DNA of 55,503 nucleotides, taken from Streptomyces sp. PTY087I2 (GTDB lineage Bacteria; Actinomycetota; Actinomycetes; Streptomycetales; Streptomycetaceae). A model generated the notes under the pieces. The model did no database searches and was not told where the DNA came from. It saw nothing but the letters and a program-made list of their open reading frames with translations. Each line of letters starts with the position of its first letter. Position 1 is the stretch's first letter. Positions 26,101 through 32,514 of this stretch are shown piece by piece. The stretch spans positions 1 through 55,503 of the forward strand of contig NZ_LZRD01000036.1 in assembly GCF_001687325.1 (NCBI RefSeq), written 5' to 3'. The translations under genes were made by a program, and so were the position numbers.

Positions 26101-28178
26101 TCGCCAACGAGGTCGCCGTCGCCTACAACTTCTGGCTCGGCGACGCGTTCGCCTCCGGCGGTTCGGCCGGCTACGACCACAAGGGCATGGGCATCACCGC
26201 CCGGGGCGCCTGGGAGTCCGTCAAGCGGCACTTCCGGGAGCTGGGCCACGACACCCAGACCGAGGACTTCACCGTCGTCGGCGTCGGCGACATGTCCGGT
26301 GACGTCTTCGGCAACGGCATGCTGCTCTCCGAGCACATCCGCCTGGTCGCCGCCTTCGACCACCGGCACATCTTCATCGACCCGAACCCGGACGCCGCCA
26401 CCTCGTACGCCGAGCGGCGCCGCCTGTTCGACCTGCCGCGCAGCTCCTGGGCCGACTACAACACCGACCTGCTCTCCGCGGGCGGCGGCATCCACCCGCG
26501 CAGCGCCAAGTCGATCCCGCTCAACGCGCACATCCGCGAGGCGCTCGGCATCGACGCGTCGGTGACCAAGATGACGCCCGCCGACCTGATGCAGACCATC
26601 CTCAAGTCGCCCGTCGACCTGGTGTGGAACGGCGGCATCGGCACGTACATCAAGGCCGTCTCCGAGTCGAACGCCGACGTCGGCGACAAGGCCAACGACG
26701 CGATCCGCGTCAACGGCGAGGACCTGCGGGCCAAGGTCGTCGGCGAGGGCGGCAACCTCGGCGCCACCCAGCTCGGCCGGATCGAGTTCGCCCGTAACGG
26801 CGGCCGGATCAACACCGACGCGATCGACAACAGCGCCGGCGTGGACACCTCCGACCACGAGGTGAACATCAAGATCCTGCTCAACGGTCTGGTCCGGGAC
26901 GGCGACATGACCGTCAAGCAGCGCAACAAGCTGCTCGCCGACATGACCGACGAGGTCGGCGCGCTCGTCCTGCGCAACAACTACGCGCAGAACGTCGCCC
27001 TCTCCAACGCCTCCGCGCAGGCGCCCTCGCTGCTCCACGCCCAGCAGCGCTTCATGCGCCGGCTGGAGCGCGACGGCGCGCTGGACCGGGCGCTGGAGTT
27101 CCTGCCCGCCGACCGGCACATCCGGGAACTGCTGAGCAACGAGAAGGGGCTCAGCCAGCCCGAGCTGGCCGTGCTGCTCGCCTACACGAAGATCACGACG
27201 GCGGACGAGCTGATCTCCACCGTCCTCCCCGACGACCCGCACCTCCAGAAGCTGGTGCACGCCTACTTCCCGAGCGCGCTGCGCGAGCGGTTCCCCGAGG
27301 CGGTCGACGGGCACGCGCTGCGGCGCGAGATCATCACGACGGTCCTGGTCAACGACACGGTGAACACCGCCGGTTCGACCTTCCTGCACCGGCTGCGGGA
27401 GGAGACCGGGGCGTCGATCGAGGAGATCGTGCGGGCCCAGTTCACCGCCCGCGAGATCTTCGGTCTCTCGCAGGTGTGGGACGCGGTCGAGGCGCTCGAC
27501 AACAAGGTCGCCGCCGACGTCCAGACCCGGATCCGGCTGCACTCGCGGCGGCTGGTCGAGCGCGGTTCGCGGTGGCTGCTGGGCAACCGGCCGCAGCCCG
27601 TCGCGATCTCGGAGACCATCGATCTTTTCCGGGACGGTGTCGAGCAGGTCTGGAACGAGCTGCCCAAGCTGGTCCGGGGCGCGGACCTGGACTGGTACCA
27701 CTCGATCCTGGACGAGCTGACGGCCGCGGGCGTGCCGGACGAGCTGGCGGTGCGGGTGGCCGGGTTCTCCTCCGCCTTCCCGGCGCTGGACATCGTGGCC
27801 ATCGCCGACCGTACGGGCAAGGAGCCGCTGGAGGTCGCGGAGGTCTACTACGACCTGGCGGACCGGCTGCGGATCACGCAGCTGATGGACCGGATCATCG
27901 AGCTGCCTCGGGCGGACCGCTGGCAGTCGATGGCCCGCGCCTCGATCCGCGAGGACCTGTACGCGGCGCACGCGGCGCTCACGTCGGACGTGCTGAGCGT
28001 GGGGAACGGGTCGGCCACGCCGGAGGAGCGGTTCCGGGCGTGGGAGTCGAAGAACGCGGCGATTCTTGCCCGGTCGCGGGCGACGCTGGAGGAGATCCAG
28101 GGGTCGGACGCGTTCGATCTGGCGAATCTGTCGGTGGCGATGCGGACGATGCGGACGTTGTTGCGTACGCACGCGTAG
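23172..28178 (+). CDS. gdh: NAD-dependent glutamate dehydrogenase, large (180-kDa) type
   Basis: 1668 aa, the length of the large bacterial NAD-GDH family first described from Streptomyces clavuligerus. It deaminates glutamate to 2-oxoglutarate and ammonium. The N-terminal ~700 residues carry the regulatory ACT-like regions, including [13 protein letters not shown] and the FLGYREYEL segment. The catalytic core follows, with [18 protein letters not shown], [27 protein letters not shown], and [14 protein letters not shown] at about residue 900 bearing the catalytic-type Lys. NAD-binding segments include [14 protein letters not shown]. A helical C-terminal region closes the protein. Start ATG 23172 follows AGAGGAC. 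No other nitrogen genes are adjacent. Confidence 0.95.
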   Translation: [1668 protein letters not shown]

Positions 28179-28188
28179 GGGTACGTCT

Positions 28189-28226
28189 GCGGGGGCCGGT
28201 GCCTGTTGGGGCGCCGGCCCCCGCGG
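28189..28226 (+). terminator. Hairpin after gdh
   Basis: GCGGGGGCCGG pairs exactly with CCGGCCCCCGC, beginning 11 bp after the gdh stop. There is no T-run, so it may be a GC-rich Streptomyces-type terminator. Confidence 0.6.
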
Positions 28227-28238
28227 CGTGGGGGTGTG

Positions 28239-28600
28239 TCCTCAAGCGCCGGACGGGCTGAACAGATGTCCTCAAGCGCCGGACGGGCTGGAAAAGATGC
28301 CCTCAATCGCCGGGCGGGCTGGATGTGGCCGGGCGAGCTGGGAAGGTGCGGGGTGGGGAAAGATGCCCTCAATCGCCGGGCGGGCTTGAAGTGGCCGGGC
28401 GGGCTTGGAGTGGTCAGGCGAGCTGGGAAGGTGCCAGGCCGGTTGGAAGTGGCCGGGTGGGGGAAGGCGTCCTCAATCGCCGGGTGGGCTTGGAGTGGCC
28501 GGGCGGGCTGGGAAGGTGCCAGGCCGGTTGGAAGTGGCCGGGTGGGGGAAGGCGTCCTCAATCGCTGGGCGGGCTTGGAGTGGCCGGGCGGGCTGGGAAG
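28239..28600. repeat. Second array of CTCAAGCGCCGGACGGGCTG-type repeats, with 85-bp tandem units
   Basis: Six cores of the family seen at 21883 start near 28239, 28269, 28300, 28365, 28469 and 28553, all in the same orientation. From 28422 the sequence is a true tandem repeat of 85 bp: GCTGGGAAGGTGCCAGGCC starts at 28422 and again at 28507, and a third unit begins at 28592 and diverges after ~14 bp. The array fills the gap between the convergent gdh and ABC-ATPase genes; no gene lies in 28179-28612. Confidence 0.85.
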
Positions 28601-28612
28601 GTGCGGGCTCGG

Positions 28613-29403
28613 CTACTTGTGCTTGGTGAAGGTCTCGTAGGCCTTCACCACCTCCTTTGCCGGGCCGTCCATTCTCAGGGTGCCCGCCTCCAGCCACAGT
28701 GCGCGGTCGCAGGTTTCGGTGATCGACTTGTTGCTGTGGCTGACCAGGAACACCGTGCCCGCCTCCGCGCGCAGTTCCTTGATGCGGTCCTTGCTGCGGC
28801 GCTGGAACTTCGCGTCGCCCGTGGACAGCGCCTCGTCGATCAGGAGTACGTCGTGGCTCTTGGCGGCCGCGATGGAGAAGCGCAGCCGCGCGCCCATGCC
28901 CGAGGAGTACGTGCGCATCGGCAGCGTGATGAAGTCGCCCTTCTCGTTGATGCCGGAGAAGTCGACGATCTCGTCGTAGCGGGCGCGGATCTCCTCGCGC
29001 GTCATGCCCATCGCCAGCCCGCCCAGCACCACGTTGCGCTCGCCGGTCAGGTCGCCCATCAGTGCCGCGTTCACGCCGAGCAGCGACGGCTGGCCGTGGG
29101 TGTGGACCTTGCCCCGGGTCGGCGGGAGCAGGCCCGCGACCGCCTTGAGCAGCGTCGACTTGCCCGAGCCGTTGGAGCCGATCAGGCCGATCGCCTCGCC
29201 CTTGTACGCGGCGAAGCTGACCCCCTTCACGGCGTGCACCTGGCGTGCGCCGGGGACCCGACGGCGCGAGGTGAGCCGGCTGAGCGCCGAGGTCGCGCTG
29301 CCCCTGCCCGTACGCGCGCCGTTGACCGTGTACGTGATGTGGACGTCGTCGACGACGACCGTCGGGACCCGGTGGTCCCCGGGGTGTTCCTGTCGTCAGC
29401 CAC
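28613..29403 (-). CDS. TagH/Wzt-like ABC exporter ATP-binding protein, frame-broken at its 5' end
   Basis: The readable body (from ~29380 to the stop) gives an ABC ATPase. It has VVVDDVHITYTVNG, then HAVKGVSF, Walker A GSNGSGKST, the polysaccharide-type LLGVNAALMGDLTGERN, the signature segment YSSGMGARLRFSIA, Walker B DVLLIDEALSTGD and H-loop FLVSHSN. It would energise export of a lipid-linked wall polymer with the adjacent permease. The expected start is GTG 29403 (VADDRNTPG), overlapping the permease stop by 8 bp. It is out of frame with the body: one base is missing in the CCCCGGGG run at 29377-29384. In the body frame the only start before Walker A is GTG 29239, which drops ~50 residues, and the permease stop TGA is the nearest upstream stop in that same frame. 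Confidence 0.8.
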
Positions 29404-30358
29404 GTCCGTACGTCTCCTCGGCCTTCCAGAAGTACACGAATCCCGCCACCCCGCACAGCAGCGCCCAGCCCGCCGCGGCCGCCCAGGCCAGGTGCGGCAG
29501 CTGGTCCCACGTGTAGCTGTCGATGAGCGCGTACCGCATGAGGTTGATGTAGAGCGCCGCCGGGTTGTACTCCAGCAGCACCATCACCACGTGCGGCACC
29601 CGGTCGCCGGCCAGCAGGTGGTCCAGGCTCCACATCACGCCGGACGAATACATCCAGGTCCGCAGCACGAACGGGGTCAGCTGGGCGATGTCCGGCGTCT
29701 TCGCCGTCAGCCGTGCCACGGCCATCGACAGGCCGGTGTTGAACAGCGCCTGGAGCGCCAGCGCCGGGACGGCCAGCAGCCAGGTCGGGCGCGGGTACTG
29801 GCCGAACGCCAGCAGGATCAGGGTCAGCGCGCCCAGCGAGAACAGCAGTTGCTGGAGCTGCTGGAGCGCCAGCGCCACCGGCAGCGAGGCGCGCGGGAAG
29901 TGCAGCGCCCGCACCAGGCCGATGTTGCCGCTGATCGCCCGCGTGCCCGCGGTGATCGAGCTGCTGGTGAACGTCCAGATGAAGACCCCGGTGACCAGGA
30001 ACGGGACGAAGTCCTCCACCCCGTGCTTGGTGTTCATCAGGACGCCGAAGATGAAGTAGTAGACCGTCGCGTTCAGCAGCGGCGTCATGATCTGCCAGAT
30101 CTGGCCGAGCTTCGCCCGGCTGTACTGGGCCGTCAGCTTGGCCGTCGCGAACGCCGTGATGAAGTGCCGGCGCCCCCAGAGCTGCCGGATGTACGCGGGC
30201 AGCGACGGCCGGGCGCCGCTGACCTTCAGGCCGTGGCGGGCAGCCAGGGCCGCCAGCTCACCGGGGGCGTAGGTGGGGACGGCGGTGGCCGGGGCGCCCT
30301 CGGAAGAGGTGCCCTCGGAGGGGGCGGACACCGGGGGCGGGGTTGCTGTCTGGCTCAA
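29396..30358 (-). CDS. TagG/Wzm-like ABC-2 type transport permease
   Basis: About 320 aa from a TTG at 30358 (SQTATPPPV). The N-terminus is Pro/Ser-rich and cytoplasmic. The ABC-2 permease follows, with QLWGRRHFITAFATAKLTAQYSRAKLGQIWQIMTPLLNATVYYFIFG and about six TM segments, including FVPFLVTGVFIWTFTSSS and LLAVPALALQALFNTGLS. This pattern is that of teichoic-acid and O-antigen exporters, which pass undecaprenyl-linked polymers across the membrane. The start is uncertain: no ATG or GTG fits well and the Shine-Dalgarno is poor (GAAAGCGG). The open frame runs further into a pyrimidine-rich stretch with no plausible coding. The ATPase partner overlaps its end. Confidence 0.85.
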   Translation of the reverse strand: MSQTATPPPVSAPSEGTSSEGAPATAVPTYAPGELAALAARHGLKVSGARPSLPAYIRQLWGRRHFITAFATAKLTAQYSRAKLGQIWQIMTPLLNATVYYFIFGVLMNTKHGVEDFVPFLVTGVFIWTFTSSSITAGTRAISGNIGLVRALHFPRASLPVALALQQLQQLLFSLGALTLILLAFGQYPRPTWLLAVPALALQALFNTGLSMAVARLTAKTPDIAQLTPFVLRTWMYSSGVMWSLDHLLAGDRVPHVVMVLLEYNPAALYINLMRYALIDSYTWDQLPHLAWAAAAGWALLCGVAGFVYFWKAEETYGRG

Positions 30359-30380
30359 CGATCGACCGCTTTCGACGCCG

Positions 30381-30433
30381 ATGGAGGGATGGGGGGAGAG
30401 GGGGAGAGGGGGATGGGGGGGAGACGGGGAGGG
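30381..30433 (+). other. Polypurine tract in the divergent promoter region
   Basis: A run of ~50 nearly pure purines (GGATGGGGGGAGAGGGGGAG.. pattern), interrupted only by a few T/C, lies between the permease and the TetR gene. Such G-rich mirror-like tracts can form triplex or quadruplex structures. No gene is present. Confidence 0.6.
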
Positions 30434-30437
30434 CGCG

Positions 30438-30485
30438 ACGGTACGGTCCCGTGGGGACGCCCTCGTTGGGACGGGACCGTATCGT
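30438..30485. promoter_or_regulatory. 15-bp inverted repeat upstream of the exporter and TetR genes
   Basis: Left arm 30438-30452 (ACGGTACGGTCCCGT) and right arm 30471-30485 (ACGGGACCGTATCGT) are complementary except at one position, 18 bases apart. It lies midway in the divergent gap and could be an operator for either gene, or a transcript hairpin. Confidence 0.4.
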
Positions 30486-30519
30486 CGTAACGCCGAGAGT
30501 AGGACGCTTCTACGTCGCA

Positions 30520-30534
30520 ACGCAACCGTTTCGT
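30520..30534. promoter_or_regulatory. Probable TetR-type operator
   Basis: ACGCAACCGTTTCGT is a near-perfect palindrome (six of seven pairs) ending 23 bp before the tetR ATG. It overlaps the presumed -35 of a promoter whose -10 would be TATGCT (30545-30550). Short palindromes with AAC..GTT cores are typical TetR-family operators, so autoregulation is plausible. Confidence 0.42.
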
Positions 30535-30557
30535 CGCGGCCGACTATGCTGCGGGCC

Positions 30558-31166
30558 ATGACCACCGAACGGGGAACCCGCCGCCGCGCCCCCGCGGGCG
30601 CCGCCGTCCTGCGGGAGGACGTGACCGACGCCATCCGCGCCGCCGTCTTCGACGAGCTGGCCGCGGTGGGGTTCGCCCGGATGTCCATCGAGGGCATCGC
30701 CCGGCGCGCGGGGGTCGGCAAGACCGCCGTCTACCGCCGCTGGAAGTCCAAGCTGGCGCTCGTCCTCGATCTGGTCGCCGCCGTCGCCGCCCAGGGGATG
30801 CCCGCCCCGGCCACCGGTTCCCTGTACGGGGATGTGCGCGCCGTTCTGGAGCTGGCCGCGTACGCCCTGCGCCACCCGGTCGCCTCGCAGGTCATCCCCG
30901 ACCTCTTGGTCGAGGCGGCCCGCAATCCGGAGATCTCCGACGCGATCAAGGCCGCCCTCCTCGACCAGCAGCAGGGCGTCGCCGCCGTGGTGGTGCGGGA
31001 GGCGGTGGCCCGGGGGGAGCTTCCGGAGGGAAGCGATCCGGACCGGGCGCTCGATCTGATCGTCGGCCCGCTGTACTGGCGGCTGGTCGTGGTGCGGGGC
31101 GAGCTGCCCAAGGGGTACCTGGACGATCTGGCCGCCTCGGCGGTGGCCGCCCTCAAGCACACCTGA
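30558..31166 (+). CDS. TetR family transcriptional regulator
   Basis: 202 aa. The N-terminal helix-turn-helix (~22-65) is typical: VTDAIRAAVFDELAAVGFARMSIEGIARRAGVGKTAVYRRWKSK. The C-terminal ligand-binding domain resembles the TetR_C_16-like group (LLVEAARNPEISDAI.., YWRLVVVRGELPKGYLDDL). ATG 30558 has no Shine-Dalgarno. A TATGCT box only 8 bp upstream suggests a leaderless transcript. It is divergent from the wall-polymer exporter operon across a 199-bp gap with two inverted repeats, so it may control that exporter and itself. Inducer unknown. Confidence 0.88.
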   Translation: MTTERGTRRRAPAGAAVLREDVTDAIRAAVFDELAAVGFARMSIEGIARRAGVGKTAVYRRWKSKLALVLDLVAAVAAQGMPAPATGSLYGDVRAVLELAAYALRHPVASQVIPDLLVEAARNPEISDAIKAALLDQQQGVAAVVVREAVARGELPEGSDPDRALDLIVGPLYWRLVVVRGELPKGYLDDLAASAVAALKHT

Positions 31167-31216
31167 GGACCTTCAGCACGCCTGAGGGCCTCAAGCGCGC
31201 CACAGGAGGTCCCTCA
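31164..31216. terminator. Possible bidirectional terminator
   Basis: TGAGGACC (31164-31171, starting at the tetR stop) can pair with GGTCCCTCA (31208-31216) with one bulge. It sits between the convergent tetR and membrane-protein genes. No T-run. Confidence 0.3.
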
Positions 31217-32437
31217 GCCCGCCGGCACCCGTGCCAGCACCTCGCCCGTGCGCGGGCTGAACGCCAGCACCGTCGCGTTCTCCGGCAGCCGCTGGTGGCG
31301 GGTCAGCAGCAGCCACCGCACCCCGTACCGGGCGGTGATCCCGTCCCGGCGGTCCTGCGGGGTCGACATGTCGAGATAGGCGGCCACAGCCTGGCTCCTC
31401 TCCCGCCGCTCCGTGGTCGCGAGCCCCGCGTCCGGCAGGGCGTCGGCCAGTACGTACGCCCCGTGTCCGGCCAGCGCGTACATCGCCGGGCGGCTGTCCG
31501 TCAGGACCACCTCGCCCGGGGGCACGTACGCGGTCGCCCAGGCGTACGGCTCTCCGGCCGCCTTGACGCCCTCGGCCGCCGGAGGCGCTGTCGTCCGGCT
31601 GTCGGTGGGGACGCGCGGGGCGGTGAGCCCGTTGTAATACGGCCACAGCGCTGCCACCGTCACCGCGCACACCCCGGCGAACGCCCACCGCCACACGGTC
31701 GGCCGGATCCGGGTCCGCGTCCGGAACGCGATCAGGGCCAGACACCCGATCCCCGCGCCGATCGCCGTCTGCGGGTGGACCAGCAGGACGAGCCCGAGCA
31801 GCACCCCGATCCCGGCCGCCTCGAACCACCGGGGCGTCCGGCCCGGTGCCGGGTCGCCGGGCTCGGCGACCCGGGCGGCCACGCGACCGGTCCACGCCCA
31901 CAGATGCAGGGTGACCGCGACCGCGAACGTGACCGGCGCGCTCCAGCGGGCCGGGTCCGCCCAGTGGATCAGCCCCAGCGGTACGAGGACGAGCACCGGC
32001 ACCCAGCGGTTCGGGGTCAGCAGCCGGGTCAGCCGGCCGATCCCGGTGAGCAGGAGCAGCAGGTTCATCGACGCGGCCAGCGCCACGACGGACGGGCCGG
32101 AGAGCCCGGTGGCGCGGGCGGCAAGACCCTGGAGCAGGGCGTACGGGGAGTAGTGCGCGCTCGCCACGGCGGGCAGGTCGGTCATCGGGAACGCCGGGTG
32201 CAGCAGGTTCACCCGCAGCCGTTCGACGACCGCCGCCTGGAGCCCGGCCTCGCAGCACAGCGGAGCCTGCCAGGCCGCCGCCGACAGCACCGCCCACAGC
32301 AGGCCGCCCAGCACGAGGTACGGGGACGGCAGCCACAAGGACGGCCGGGCAGCCCCCTCGGCCCGGTCGCCTGCGGTCGCGGCGGGCGGGAGGTCGGCGG
32401 CGGAGGACGCGGCGGAGGCAGCGGAGAAGAGGGGCAC
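31214..32437 (-). CDS. Polytopic membrane protein (glycosyltransferase-like)
   Basis: 407 aa from a GTG at 32437 (VPLFSAASAASS). About seven or eight hydrophobic segments are visible, e.g. YLVLGGLLWAVLSAAAW, VVALAASMNLLLLLTGI, WVPVLVLVPLGLIHW, IGVLLGLVLLVHPQTAIGAGIG and WAFAGVCAVTVAALWPYYNG. A soluble C-terminal part follows, with VPPGEVVLTDSRPAMYALAGHGAYVLADALPDAGL and WLLLTRHQRLP. This layout (membrane body, then an extracytoplasmic C-terminal domain) resembles lipid-linked-sugar-dependent GT-C enzymes. I see no definite catalytic DxD/ExD and would not assign a reaction. It follows the 1201-aa TagF-like gene by 77 bp on the same strand, so it is probably part of the wall-polymer locus. Confidence 0.65.
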   Translation of the reverse strand: MPLFSAASAASSAADLPPAATAGDRAEGAARPSLWLPSPYLVLGGLLWAVLSAAAWQAPLCCEAGLQAAVVERLRVNLLHPAFPMTDLPAVASAHYSPYALLQGLAARATGLSGPSVVALAASMNLLLLLTGIGRLTRLLTPNRWVPVLVLVPLGLIHWADPARWSAPVTFAVAVTLHLWAWTGRVAARVAEPGDPAPGRTPRWFEAAGIGVLLGLVLLVHPQTAIGAGIGCLALIAFRTRTRIRPTVWRWAFAGVCAVTVAALWPYYNGLTAPRVPTDSRTTAPPAAEGVKAAGEPYAWATAYVPPGEVVLTDSRPAMYALAGHGAYVLADALPDAGLATTERRERSQAVAAYLDMSTPQDRRDGITARYGVRWLLLTRHQRLPENATVLAFSPRTGEVLARVPAG

Positions 32438-32514
32438 ACCTCATGGGTTCCGTGCGGCGGGCCCGTTCTCCCCGCCGCCACTCGTCCGAGGGATTCCGGG
32501 CGACGGGCCTGGGC

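Noticed and set aside
23139..28172. A 1677-codon open frame antisense to glutamate dehydrogenase.
   Set aside because: It is a by-product of high GC codon bias: the gdh protein matches its family over its full length, while the antisense translation is low-complexity with no recognisable domain.
28239..28600. Regularly recurring CTCAAGCGCCGG repeats considered as a CRISPR array.
   Set aside because: Spacing is irregular, the copies are not identical, the 'spacers' are themselves repetitive, no cas genes are near, and the same core occurs in another convergent gap.
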